A DNA stretch of 64,000 bases, taken from assembly GCF_016086655.4 (NCBI RefSeq), contig NC_052139.2, forward strand, positions 2,480,001 through 2,544,000, given 5' to 3'. The notes below the pieces were generated by a model, which was not told the DNA's origin, ran no database searches, and saw only the letters and a program-made list of their open reading frames with translations. This DNA is from Lepeophtheirus salmonis. Its lineage: Eukaryota; Arthropoda; Copepoda; Siphonostomatoida; Caligidae. This document shows positions 1-11,579 of the stretch, in pieces; position 1 is the stretch's first letter, and each line of letters opens with the position of its first letter. The translations under genes and the position numbers were made by a program.

Positions 1-862
1 TAAGTAATTAAATACTTGGATAATGAACTATTTTTTTTTACAAATATATTTATACTTTTGTCTTTGATTGATGAGAGAACAAAGAACTTTATTAAACAAT
101 GGAAAAATTCTTAATTATGACTTGAGCTGTAGAGGAAGTGTTATGTAAAAAAAAAACCCGATTTTTCACACGTCATCAGTATTGTCGTCATTATGTTAGG
201 ACATATCACACGATATGTGAAAATATTTACGTAGATAGATCATCTCCAACGATATGAGTCTTTCTTTTATTTCAAATAACATTTCGGGGAAAAAAATATA
301 CATTAGGATATACAATTACTATGTAATTAATATTTTATTCTCTTCGTGCAAAGGTGACATTGAGCAAGGTCAAATGTAATTATTGGGAAAGTGGATTCAT
401 CTATCAAATGGGATATTATATCGATTCGTATAACGAACAAATATAGCAAAATATGTTCATTTTTATATAAGTAATAATCATAAAAATATTTGGTACAACT
501 TTCTGTTAAAACAATTAATGAATCAACGATTCAAGAAATGTAAAATATTAATTAGTTATCCAGCTAGTCTATTAAAAAATACTTATACTTGAACGAAAAT
601 CATAGTTAGGAAATTAATTGAATTAAAATAAGTTGTGCGTCAGCAAAAAAAGAATCTTTAACAAAAATCAATAAAGTGATATACTCCCAATATATATTCT
701 ACTTAAATATAAGTAGCTTATATTTCATAGACATATTTTTGGTTTATTATGGGTTTTATATTCTAATAGATTAAGATAATAAGGATTACTTTATATAATT
801 TATATTAAATGTATAAGACTTTGCTTGACTCCGATTTATATTCTTTTTAAATTTGTATTTAG
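1..862. other. AT-rich non-coding stretch
   Basis: No coding frame, RNA gene or repeat terminus was recognised. It is AT-rich single-copy-looking sequence. The last 20 bases (about 843-862) form a pyrimidine-containing tract ending in AG that could serve as a splice acceptor for the frame that follows. Confidence 0.4.
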
Positions 863-1239
863 AAACTTTTGCTACCCTTAAAAGAAAAATTTGCAATACT
901 ATCGAAGATTGAATTAGAATTATTTATGAATAGGATTGGAGAATACATTGTTGATGAGTGTACATGTAATCAAGCCTCTGTTTTTGATTTATTTGTGTTA
1001 AAAAAGCGCACAAAGTTACTTACTCACAAAAATATAATATACGGTCACAATATAGAATTGAATTTTGAATCCGTTAATATTACAAAATCAACTGCATCCT
1101 CATCTCCAGGGCTAACCAAAATTTTGATCTCAACTAATGCGACATCATTTAAAAGGCAAATCGAGGCTCTTTTAAATGAAGCATATATTGGTTTTGTAGG
1201 CCTGAAGTCTTTTAAGATATGCCCCATTTTCGGGAAAAG
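863..1239 (+). CDS. orphan exon-like open frame, function unknown
   Basis: One frame stays open from 863 through 1242 (about 125 codons), which is long for this AT-rich DNA. It is bounded by a splice-acceptor-like TTTGTATTTAG (ends 862) and a donor-like AAAAG|GTAAAT (GT at 1240-1241). There is no ATG at its start, so it would be an internal exon, entering in phase 0 and leaving after 377 bases. The predicted peptide has a CTC motif near residue 34, basic patches and a C-terminal GLKSFKICPIFGK; I recognise no domain. Positions about 1040-1150 resemble 18185-18250, so part of it is shared with a transposon flank. It may therefore be a transposon-derived open frame rather than a host exon. Confidence 0.25.
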
Positions 1240-1242
1240 GTA

Positions 1243-2029
1243 AATTTTCCGCATTTATTGAAACGCTTTGTACAAAGATAACCATTTTCACATATTTAAT
1301 TTATATTCAAATGACTCAAAATGAACAGAATGTTTATTATAAGTCATTATGGGACATACTTAATTTGTTTCATATTAAGAAATGATATGACTATTTATTT
1401 CCAAATTGTATACACACAAGTGTATAAATATACAGACACACCTGTGTTGATTATAAATATTTAATTGATACCCTTATGTTAACATAAACATTTCTTTCTT
1501 TCTATTACGTGGAGATAAAAGTCTAATCGTCGTTGTTTGAAAATAAACATGGTTTTCCATTATTTTAGACTCTTATCTACATACAAGTCGTAGCATATAT
1601 ATATATTTATTTATTTATGGTAGGACCTTGCTCTATATAAGGGCAATTGTCATTAAATAATGCTTCGTGATCTAGAGTAATAATATATTGATTATGGTTT
1701 CTACATAGTATGTATTTATATTCTGTTGATTCGTGGTTGATATCATACACGTAAATTACATTTTTTATGATAGACCAAAAAAAAAAAAAATCCTGATAAC
1801 TCATTCGATATCTTTCATTAATGGTGTGTTTTTGTTTTTCAGGTAAGCTAAAATGGATAAAAAAGCTTTCTTTCAATGCACCCCATGCGTCATATTTAAG
1901 TTGACGGATAAGATTATTTTTCGAACTATGTTAAATACTAGTTTGAGAAGACAGTGTGTATAAAATTAAGTTTATTTCCAGTAAATTATTACTGAAATCG
2001 ATATTTTTTATTAAATATGGCTTTCCTCA
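1243..2029. other. AT-rich non-coding stretch
   Basis: No gene recognised. It holds a short AT dinucleotide run near 1596-1608 and an A-run near 1779-1791. A minus-strand open frame at 1607-1876 has low-complexity composition and no supporting features, so it is not called. Confidence 0.4.
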
Positions 2030-3157
2030 ACCTTAATGACGGACTTCACATTTTCTTTAAAGTCGCACCGACATTACGGATCAAGTTTTTGACAATTTAG
2101 TTCCTGCATCCCTGATGGCGGTCTCCAAACATCTCACAGAGCCGTTACACTTTTTGCAGGCAGCTTACTCGACCTCTGCGTAGATGGAATAACCCAAAGA
2201 ATTAAGATCGGGAACTGGGAGGCCACATGAGCTTCTGCAAATTGTCTTCTTTGGATTTCTAGCAAGGAAGGTTTTGACATGGATGATCATGGATTTTCTT
2301 TTTTTGTTCGTTTCTGACCTTACCCAGACTTTCTGGCGACTGTTATTTTGGGTTTAAATCACTTTTTAATGCAATGCACGGCAAATTATTATATTATATG
2401 TAAAAAAAATGAATTACATAGGACTTCAAGTGAAGGAAGACACATTTCCAGCCCCAAAAAATAAGTGTGTATTTCCATTTATGTTATAACAAAGGAGAGA
2501 GTTTTCGGAGCAAAAATTCCTTAATTAAATCTTCATTTGACTATGTAAATCAACCATAGGGAGGTGTACAATGTACGTTTGTAGATTTTTTTTGTGTTTT
2601 TTCCCATCCTCCTCCATGTTCACATTTGGTTCACTATTACAAATTGCGTCCTTCATTTCAAAACATATCCCTCTTTACCTGCGTACGTACTTGGTACGAC
2701 AGGATCCCCTTTAAACACCCAAACACTGCGAGGTCAAGACATCGACGATGAAGATATCGGCTGGCTTTTTCTTAAGCTTGTTGAGAATAATCTTTTACCT
2801 TGCGAGGCGTTTTTCCTTGTCTACAGGCTTGAGGGCTTGATGAGGGGTTCTCTTGTAGACCTTAAGGCCAAGATCTTTCTTAAGTAGCCGGTCCATGGTC
2901 CTTCTGCTGACGTTGAACTCCCTGGAGAGGCCGCTGACGGTGACCTTTCCTCTATTGTCCCCGATAGACGTTTTCACGGCAGCAACCAGTTCGTCCGACC
3001 TTCGAGATCCTGACTAAGATCTTGTGGTCGCCTCAGGAGTCCCTTTGGCTACCACCCTGTAAACAGTGGTGCGGCTGCAGTTCAGAACCTTGACAATTTC
3101 AGTGGGAGTTTTTCCCTGCGCGGAAAGTTCCAAAATTGCGACTCGACGTCTCTCCAT
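2030..3157 (-). pseudogene. broken ITm (Tc1/mariner-type) transposase
   Basis: A transposase gene reading leftwards from ATG at 3157. The N-terminus has two helix-turn-helix units: ERRRVAILELSAQGKTPTEI with CSRTTVYRVV, then LSREFNVSRRTMDRLLKKD. In-frame stops lie at 3014-3016 (codon 48) and 2795-2797 (codon 121). Beyond the second stop the similarity continues as KIILNKLKKKPADIFIVD, the usual lead-in to the first catalytic aspartate. After a poorly readable middle, the C-terminal block (about 2030-2350) reads VPDLNSLGYSIYAEVE, a degraded form of the DLNPLDY-W block that carries the third catalytic acid in this superfamily. Frames change at least twice. This is a dead copy; no terminal repeats were found. 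Confidence 0.8.
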
Positions 3158-3359
3158 ATTATCGGCTGTTGTTTCACTGTTGCTATTTAGATTTTGCTGG
3201 AGTTTTGTTTATAGCTAGTCAAGACCCTTGCCTCGAAGTATAAATCGTTTTCAACTCAATAAAATCATGAATATGTGTATGGCATAAAGTTGAAAGGAGT
3301 GTTTAGAGACGCACACACCTGTAGCTCTCTATAGAAATACACTTGTACATATTTTTGGA

Positions 3360-3579
3360 TAGGTTCAGTCCTTATTTAGAACTGAAGACTGCAGGCAATT
3401 CCAGTTTAGTCCTATAAACTTATAAAATTCGATCCTCGATGACGTCAATCAACTTTATGTATTCTTTGATTAATCAGTTCTAGTACTGACATTCCTAATG
3501 ACTGGCCCCAAAGACAAATAGGACCTGTCCTAAGACTGGACTGAACTGCTCCGAATAAATATGGATTGACATAATATTA
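3360..3579 (+). repeat. repeat family A, copy 1 (hAT-like MITE)
   Basis: Non-coding element of about 220 bp, rich in GTCC/GGAC words. It starts TTCAGTCCTTATTTAG and ends AATAAATATGGATTGACA, so the two ends are imperfect inverted copies. The centre carries a perfect CRE-like palindrome TGACGTCA at 3440-3447. The outermost TAGTGTTG is degraded here and no target duplication is visible. Other copies lie near 20.6, 25.0, 37.1, 42.3, 42.7 and 63.7 kb, with fragments near 49.6, 52.6 and 53.4 kb. Confidence 0.75.
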
Positions 3580-3580
3580 G

Positions 3581-3991
3581 AGTTGAATCTGTCCTAGGAC
3601 TGATTTTCTATTCAGTCTTAAGCCCCCCATTCCTCTAATCAAACTTTTTTTTTATTTGTCGCTTTTTCTTACCGTTGAACGGTCCTGAGGACCGATACCT
3701 CAGACCTTCAGTACTATCCTACTAGTTATCTTTATATTTTCTTCTCTCCTATCTTGGATTGAAGATGATTAAAATGAAGACAATAATTTATGGTAGCTAG
3801 AACGTAAATAAGAAGTTTTATCTATACACTTTGAGAGAAGTTATGTTGAACAGCTGAACCGACTAAGTCACTACGTCATTTCACCTGAGGTAGTTCCCAT
3901 TAAAGACCGATAAGAACCTGGCTTAGGACTAACACATTTGAATATGATCGGACTTATAGGACAGTATTCTATTTAGATCGATCCAACACTA
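3581..3991 (+). repeat. diverged second family A copy, abutting the first
   Basis: It begins GTTGAATCTGTCCTAGGACT and ends ATCGATCCAACACTA at 3991, matching family A ends, with internal words GGTCCTGAGGACCGAT and TAGGACAGTATTCTATTTAG. The interior is more diverged and longer than in other copies (about 410 bp) and includes unrelated AT-rich DNA, so it may itself be interrupted. Confidence 0.5.
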
Positions 3992-5669
3992 CTTGAATGC
4001 CATTTTAACTTTGCTCTCACAACATCTTTGATCCAATAACGCCATATTGGATAGATGAGTTTCAGACTCTTCGAGTTGAGCAAGTTAACATTTTTTTGTA
4101 TGTATAAGTATTTAAACCATGGATTAGTATTAAACAGAAAAATATACAAATGTCTTATTTATGACCTTTCATTATTGCATACATATTACCATATTAAAAA
4201 TTGATAGAAACATGTGGGGTAATTTCAAAAATCTTACCGCGCATTAACTTAGTGGGGTTTATAGGTGTAATAATCATACACCATTTAGGTATTATGAAAC
4301 CACCAATTCAAATTGAAAATGGGAAAGATCTGCTTTCAAGAATATATTATATTGGTTACAGAACAACTCAAATGGACCATATACAATTTTTTTTTGTAGG
4401 GATTTAATTATTTTGGGTCAATATAATAAGATAATAAATGCTTTATTCTCGTCAACTCTACAATCCTTATATATTAAATGAATATAGGAACAAGGTGTAG
4501 TAAACGTTCCTGACCCAAGACGAAATTAAAAAGATTAATATAAGGAGATTTCGTTCTCAGGAATAATTTTAGAATTAATTATTTCTTAACGTTTCCTCTT
4601 ACAGCTTTAATAACATGAATAAATCTGTTCCTGAAATTATACTGCAACACAAAACATATCCTCTAAGGAAATTATTTTTTCTTCCAGTATACAATTTCTT
4701 AGGTATACTTTAAGAACATTCAATCCTTGTTCTTAAACTGAAGAAATGACAAGATGTTTCAAACTCTGACAAGTTGCGCTTGCCCTTAATTAGCAATATG
4801 ATTTCAGCTTCCTGTCTTTAACAGGACAATCAATGTCTAGTATTTTTTCTTCTCTCTAATAGCCTACAAATACTTGGATTGACTTCCCAATGTAAGAAAA
4901 CTGTATGAAGATATCAAGTTTGCTCATTTTTATACAGTAAATATGCAAAGATATTATATTTATCATATTTATAATTATATAGCACAAATTTAATCACATT
5001 TGTACACGCAATAAAATACTCAAAAATAGTAAATTATTAAGATTAGTTACATCACTTTTTTATATTTATTTTTATGCATAAAAGATGAAATTGGTACAAG
5101 CTTCAATTTGTACGTTAAGCAAGTTACATATATTACGTATATTACTATCATTTATTAATTTACGCTATTATTAAATTTTTATTTATTATAATTACTCATT
5201 AATAACTTATTTTGGGTAGAAAACTGTTAACTCAGTCATTATATAATGTACCCGATAATGCTAATCAATTCATTACTTTATCAAAATGATGTCTTAAAAA
5301 TGAAACCATTAAATGTCCACCCTCTATATAATTTCAATTATTGCATTATACTTATCACAAATACTATAAATTCTTCATATCAAATGGTTTATATTATATT
5401 ATGGTTACACAACAAAGAACTCTTATTTGAATCTCTCATAAGTCTAATGTAACTATTTCTTAAAACTTGAGTTGGACTTCTATTAAAAAAAAATGAGACT
5501 TGAGGTTTGAGGCTTACAAGCATTCTTTGATTTAAATTGTTGTTATTGAATTATTTAGAACCCCATAATTTATCTTTTTAAATGTATGATTAATTATACT
5601 TTACTAATTAATACTGAATCAAAGCTGGGGATAGCCTTCTACTCACTACTCAGACTTGAGTCTCAGTAA
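3992..5669. other. AT-rich stretch without recognised genes
   Basis: It contains a 68-codon open frame (4201-4407, plus) starting with TTG, and another at 5246-5452. Neither shows a domain, splice context or repeat partner that I can recognise. The rest is AT-rich, with no visible structure beyond short A/T runs. Confidence 0.35.
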
Positions 5670-6000
5670 CATTGAAAGACAAAATGACACTTTCTCTTCT
5701 CTCAACAAGTTTAGGATATTGCGGGCTTTGTGAGACGGGGCGGAGTCTTGTTGAAACAGGAACTCGACACCATTGTCTCAGCATTTATCCAAGGTATCAC
5801 TTGGTCAGACAGGAGTTCAGAGTACCTGTCGGTACCTACCCTCTCTTTTGGCTCAAAGAAGATGACACTGCCGTTGCTCACAGGGAACCCAAGGGTCAAG
5901 ATGCTAGCCGGAAACTTAGTTTAAAAGGCGTGGGGACATTATCTCTCTTTATGTGGTTACAACTATTGTGGTGTCTGTTTCACTTTTTGTCCCCGTCACC
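5670..6000 (-). pseudogene. ITm transposase fragment (central catalytic part)
   Basis: Read leftwards, the 5711-5899 frame gives MTLGFPVSNG followed by FFEPKERVGTDRYSELLSDQ and VIPWINAE. This is the segment between the first and second catalytic acids in ITm transposases. A one-base frame change then exposes VEFLFQQDSAPSHKAR, the block with the second catalytic aspartate. The first catalytic block and both ends of the gene are missing. It is clearly the same family as the relic at 17464-18190, with near-identical DNA over about 250 bp. Confidence 0.8.
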
Positions 6001-6111
6001 AGCAAGGTTTTTATTTCAAGAATATTTGCGTTCATATAAAGAAAACATAATTAAACATTATAGTTTAAAATTAATATTCTTAAACATAACCTCATTATTC
6101 ATTATGTGCTT

Positions 6112-7955
6112 TTAATATATTGTCGAATGATTAACTGAAGAAGTCTTTTCATGTCGTACGGAAATCTGTGGGAAGTATTTTAATAAAGTGGGTGCATAAT
6201 CCCACGTATCCCCATCGGAGGTTGGTATCTTCAAAGCGAATGTAGCACTCCTTGCAGCAGTGGCTATAAGTATAGATCTTATAGGATTAATAAATATTAA
6301 CAACCCGGTATTCAGTATTGTTCTTTGCTATAAATGATTTATAATTACTAAGAGACGCGTTTATTGCCTTTTGTTCTTGAGAAATTTCAGTTCTTCGAGA
6401 GGAAACACCAAACAGAATACATCCTTTAATTGCTTCTTCTTTATAGTTCCCGATAAATATTTGATTAAGTACAACAAACTGCTTAATTATTAAAAGAATT
6501 TGACAGTCAACTAAAGCATGGATACTATTATTAAAAATTTGTCCACAGTCTTTGCAAGGCCTAGAAAACTTTAACAGCTTTGCCGTTATCAAGAATTGAG
6601 TTGTAAATTTCCTCCCATCATTTATCTTAAAAGAGTGTACAATTTTCTTTTCCCAGGATTTATCAAGTTTGAGAAGAGATATATAATGAACGAGTATTTC
6701 CTTAGTCTCTTTGAAAAGAGAAATTGTGTTGACTAATTTTAAGCACCAAGGAGTAAGTGGAAGATGATATACATCCATTCATTGTAAAGGGAAGAAGAAT
6801 TTACCGGTATCAAAAATTGAGTTGCGTTTTAGGTCATTAAAACTAGTTACGTTTTCGTCCGTAGCGATTTTTTCAAACTCACTTGGGTGTCGAAGATTCT
6901 TAAAAATATGTTTTTTGTTCAGGTTTTGACGAATGATGTCGATCGTGTCATTTGAATTAAAGCAAGTAGTATTTTTCGAGATGATCCTCTGAGTGGCTGC
7001 CCATTCCTTTGATAGATAGGTAATGCAATTATTTGAAAGGTCAGTGCCAAACATTAAATAATTAAAAGCATTAGACGCGTATAAAAAATTTCTCCATTCC
7101 TGGTGAGGCTTTGCAGTTATATCTTTAAAATTTTTGAGATAGATTTTAGGTAAAACATTAGCTAATAAGACAAGTCTTTCTCCTAATTGAGACCCTGGTC
7201 TCTTTAGGGTGGGGATGTAACGTTTATCGAACAATGCACCAAGGCATTTATCTTCCTCCATTAATGACTCCTCACCTACAGAAGGGACAGCAATATCAAT
7301 ATATATATAATCTGAGGAATCAATTTGGTATTATATAAAGCAATTCTCCTTTGAAGATTAAATTTCCTCCACTGAAGACACCACTTACGGACCTTCGAGT
7401 TAACTTTGATCCAATTACAAGTACCGAGTCCATCCGTTTTCCATTCAACGCCTAATATATTAACTGTGTAAACTACCGCACATCCACCTATTTTCAAATC
7501 CGAGGACCTATGACAGTGACCTATAGAGAGGATAGAAGACTTGTTGAAATTCACACTCATTTCTGAAACCCTAGTGCACTTTTTGAAAGCAGGAAGTATA
7601 ATTTCAACACCATTTGTCAATTGTTTACTCGAATTTCCTTCAATAATAAGCGTAATGTCATCCGCGTATAAATCAACCAAGTTGCATATATCCCCAAAAC
7701 GAACCCCGAAACATGTATTTACGATTCAAGTAATTGGTTAAATGCTCCATTGCAGTGAAAAAGAGAAGGGGCAAACCCGTATTGCAGCTTTTTCCCAACT
7801 TTATAAGATCACTCTGGATTTCCAGTCAACAAGAAATATGAAGTCCCGTTGAAAAACACTGCACTGATGGGATTGAAGAAACGTATTGGTAACTTTTTTT
7901 TTTACTGCCTGTAGTATAAATTTATGACTGATCAAATCAAACGCTTAACTGATCT
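6112..7955 (-). pseudogene. LINE reverse transcriptase relic (no RNase H seen)
   Basis: Reads leftwards in several broken frames. From about 7955 down come AFDLISHKFILQA (RT core), then CPFS as a degraded form of the QGCP block, then FGDICN leading into VDLYADDITLIIEG, which contains the catalytic YADD box (7276-7680 frame). The thumb-like WRKFNLQRRIALYNTKLIPQ follows. The 6287-6778 frame carries CKDCG...HALVDC, a C-x2-C-x8-H-x4-C knuckle of the kind found after the RT in many LINEs. The 6112-6303 frame (INPIRSILIATAARSATFAL) probably continues the same ORF across a frameshift. The 5' part (ORF1, endonuclease) is absent, as expected of a 5'-truncated copy. Clade uncertain; the layout suggests an L1/Tx1-like or related type. 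Confidence 0.8.
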
Positions 7956-9321
7956 GTCTCACTTTAAAATTGAAATAACTGAGTTAAATGCTTCCTTATT
8001 TTTCAGAATGGAGTTAAGGAAGGTACAAATGTATCTGAACGACCTGAATGTAAATATCCATATACATCGATGTCAATCAGTAGCATTTGGGGTGTGTTAA
8101 AAAAGAAACCTAAAATCAAAATGTTGACCCAGATATTTTGAAGAATGTTTTTGAGGAGACCAAGTTAGCTTCAATCAGCTGGGACAAGGGGGGTTAAAGA
8201 AATAAACTAGGACATATGCAAAAATTACACCGACGACCATCCTCATTTATACTCTGAGTCAAACCCAAGACTTACAATAAATAAATTCTTATTATTTTAT
8301 CTAGATTAAGTTTTTGATAAGGCTATAATACATTGGATATATTATTTTTCAGAAAATAGATTGCAAGGATATTTCAAGTCATGTAGAGATAAAAATAACG
8401 ATTATTTTGTTGCAAATTTACCTTTATTAAAATACATATGTTGTTGCTTTTACGATACTTTTAGGGCTATTTTTGCATGTATCTCCCTCTATCAAAGCAA
8501 TCAGTAGACTTCATAAAATGTATGTACATATATTTATCTAGAATATATAGGGGTGTGTACCCCTCTTAAAAAATATATTAATAAAAATAAAATACATAAA
8601 AACTTCTTGTTTTATTTTTATTTATTTTTCTATTCTTCTTGTTGAAGACATTTTTATATGTAGCAGTAAAAGTTATATGTTTTAGACATGCACAAGCTGA
8701 AAGAAATAGAGCAGTTAAGGCTTGTGTGTGTATACTTTGTCTATTTGCTTCTATTAAATAAATTAGATAACACAAAAATATTAAATGTGTTATTGGCATG
8801 CGTTTGGTATTTATGGCCATTTAACTTATATTTATATATAAATATATTTCTTTCGTATGTGCTACTTTACAAAATATGTTGATGATAAAATTTGAAGATA
8901 GTTGGATTTGAGGAGAAATTCTTGTTGGTTATTTATATCTATACATTTTTCTAAAGTATTTGAGAATACAATATCATATATATGATGTATCTTCATTCTA
9001 TTTTGTATCTACGAATTTTTTTTTAATAATCATGAGTAATTTATTAATGCTACTCCAAGCTTTGGATATATACTCTGTATTCAAAAGAGAAACTGCATGA
9101 AATAAGATGTAGAAATTTCCAAAAACTTGAATTCGATCGAACTCGAATCCATTACTAGTATTTGGAAATCATCGGAAATTTGTAAGTATATCTTGTCTTT
9201 TTAAAAAAAAAAGTTATGCACATATTGGAATATAGTTGAGTATATAAATTTTCCCCTACTTAACAAAATTGGTATCAGTAATCGTGAGTTAGATAGAGGT
9301 AACTAATTAGTGGGGTATTAT
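7956..9321. other. AT-rich stretch without recognised genes
   Basis: Overlapping short frames on both strands at 8578-8882 are low-complexity shadows of each other. A 23-bp tract at about 9361-9383, just inside the next element, recurs inverted near 11743-11765. Nothing else is recognised. Confidence 0.35.
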
Positions 9322-9832
9322 TTGCGTTGAGACTTGGTCCTGTCTGATTTTTTTTTTTTGTGTTTCTTTAATTGGTCAGATGGAGTTTGCACTGATTAAG
9401 TACAAGTAAACATTAATATTATTACATCTGACTTTGGAATCTTCTTTGAAGTACATATACATACATAATATGTATTTCCTTTTTTAGGAACGACTGAGGC
9501 GCAAATCTACGTACATTGATTATTGAGCTCAAAAAAATACTTTTTTCCAAGCGCGTTGTCCCTTGAGACACGTCGTTTCATTTCTTTTTGGGTCGATCTT
9601 AAGTGATTTGTTTGGTATCATGCAATACATTTAACTTCATATTACGTTATTCTAGGTCGATGTTCACAGTTTTGAAATAAACATGATGTCATCAATAATT
9701 CATCTACAGTATCAGTCTAGAACAAATTTTAAATAAGATCGATGAAGATCAATTTTTTTTGCAGCACCAATTGAATTTTTCTTTCAGACTGGTTCAGATA
9801 AAACTTTTTTAAAGAACCGAAACCCAAACTTA
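9322..9832 (+). repeat. repeat family B, copy 1
   Basis: About 510 bp, non-coding. It starts GCGTTGAGACTTGGTCC and ends GAACCGAAACCCAAACTTA. It aligns along its length with 16599-17116. The best-conserved block is TAGGTCGATGTTCACAGTTT (9653-9672), followed by TGATGTCATCAATAATT, matching the TGTTCACAATTTTAAAACAT and GACGTCATTAACAATTTA blocks of the other copy. The ends are degraded forms of the TAGTGTTG/CAACACTA ends seen in family A. Confidence 0.7.
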
Positions 9833-10110
9833 TTTTCATACTTATATTCTCCTTCAAAAAATCGCACAAATATATTTTAAAAAAGTTTCATAATTCTGAT
9901 AGGACCATTGTGTTCAGAAATTAAGAAAATTATGTGTCCAAGACAAACAAGACATTTTCTAAGAACAAGGCTCCTTATTTGTTATTTATATTTGGTTAAA
10001 TTATATTTTAAACTTAAAAAAAAATATTTTTTGTAAGAGTTTAAATTTTGTTTTTTTTCAAGACTTTACATTAATTACTAAATTGTTTTTTTTTTGCTTG
10101 TTTGTTTTAT
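9833..10110. other. AT-rich non-coding stretch
   Basis: T-rich with several A and T runs (for example near 10018-10030 and 10084-10095). No feature recognised. Confidence 0.35.
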
Positions 10111-11030
10111 ATGCTGAAAAAGGTAGTTAAATCTGGATCGGAATTCAAACAATTTGTGGAATTCATACATATTACTTTCAAAAAAGAATTAGATGCTGAA
10201 GAAAAAAAATATATATCTCAGAAGCCATTACCATTAAAGACATTAAATAATTGTTTGTGAAAAATAACATTTTATTACGGATTGAAATCCTAAAAGCCTC
10301 TTATATGGTACTTCCCTCATTTGTCAAAAAAAAAAAAGATTTAAAAAATATAATTAGCAACTCTCATTTATATTTTGAAAAACACATGATCAAGATCATT
10401 ATTTATGAAGACATTTTTCTGTATGTTTTTGTTCGATCCAAAGATCTCTATGAATCAATGATACATTGATAGTATCTCTCAACCTTTCATCCGAAACAGA
10501 AAAAAGCCTAAAAATATATTGAAGTTAGCTGGAGTTGATGCTCTAAGCCTTGATTCTCTATACAATGACATTTCTTGTCCAATTAAAAAAAAATTAGAAA
10601 GCAACTCCTTGAGATACATGGCCACCTAAAAAATTACAGACAGTTCTAATTTCCTCACACAGTACCTTTTAAATCAATATAATACAACTTTGTAAGTCTC
10701 AAGTTTTCCCCCGGCTGCTACATCTGAGTTTGCTTATGAAAAATGGAGACTAACCCTAAGGATTTGTTGGGAAGATATATTATTAAGAAAAAAATTCTCT
10801 ATTTGCCAACATCTTATAAATCTGGATAAACACTAGTTAATAATAATTCCACAGTTGGCTTACTCACAACTGATTTTCTACCTTTTTTCTGTTAATTTTT
10901 GTTGCAAAGATGGGAGAAACAATCAAAGTAACGACGTGATAAATGAGGTAATTAAAAAAATAAAAGGAAACAATCCGTACCTATATGGATTTGAAATGTA
11001 TTTTAGAGGCTTTAATATGATTAATTAGCC
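10111..11030 (+). pseudogene. coding-like frameshifted tract, origin unknown
   Basis: Successive plus-strand frames have protein-like composition. 10111-10260 (49 codons) starts with ATG and contains KSGSEFKQFVEFIHITFKKE. 10251-10469 is in another frame (LLRIEILKASYMVLPSF, YEDIFLYVFVRSKDLYESMI). 10465-10629 returns to the first frame (RNRKKPKNILKLAGVDALSL, then ISCPIKKKLESNSLRYM). A further frame ends at about 11030 (CCKDGRNNQSNDVINEVIKK). The switch out of and back into one frame suggests a decayed gene of about 170 or more codons with indels; a 12-base A-run at 10328-10339 is a likely slippage site. No domain is recognised, and it could be a transposon accessory ORF or a host pseudogene. 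Confidence 0.3.
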
Positions 11031-11579
11031 AATCGACTCAAATAAAAGCAATTAAGGAAAGGAAAAGGAGGAGTTTACTATATGTTTAATAATTATATAC
11101 ATATATATGAAAGTTAATATTTATTTAGCTAATTAGTAAAACTCATTAATGAAAAAGAAAAACTTTAACAGAATTATACTAATTAGTTCAAACTACCTCC
11201 TATGTTATACAAAAATAAGGTAAAGTCTAGAAATACTATTTGTAAATATAATATATTATTCTAATGAAAATTACATACATATATAACGCTGTACATAATG
11301 GCTCTTTTTATTATTATTACTATTATTAATTGAAGGAGTTCCAACATGCAAGTCATAAAGGTACACATTAAAAAGCTACATGTGTGGTAAACAAAATACT
11401 GCATGTAATTAGTCAATGCATTAAAATTTGTACTTGATGTATTTTTTTAATGTCCTATGTGTTGATTATTTTGTTCACTATGCTCAATATTCGCATTGGC
11501 AAATGTATAATAAAAGTAATTTTTTATTATTATTGGTATATATATTTTTTTTTTAGGCAAAGAATAAACCTACTTATAT
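11031..11579. other. AT-rich non-coding stretch
   Basis: No gene or repeat end recognised. A T-run precedes the tRNA-like element on its left (about 11545-11554). Confidence 0.35.

Noticed and set aside
1045..1254. 69-codon minus frame opposite the orphan plus frame
   Set aside because: Antisense shadow of 863-1239; the plus frame is longer and has splice-like borders.
2594..2887. 97-codon plus frame
   Set aside because: Runs antisense through the transposase relic whose homology is clearly on the minus strand.
5672..6115. 147-codon plus frame, the longest at this locus
   Set aside because: Antisense to an ITm transposase fragment with readable FQQDSAPSHKAR and FFEPKERVG blocks on the minus strand.
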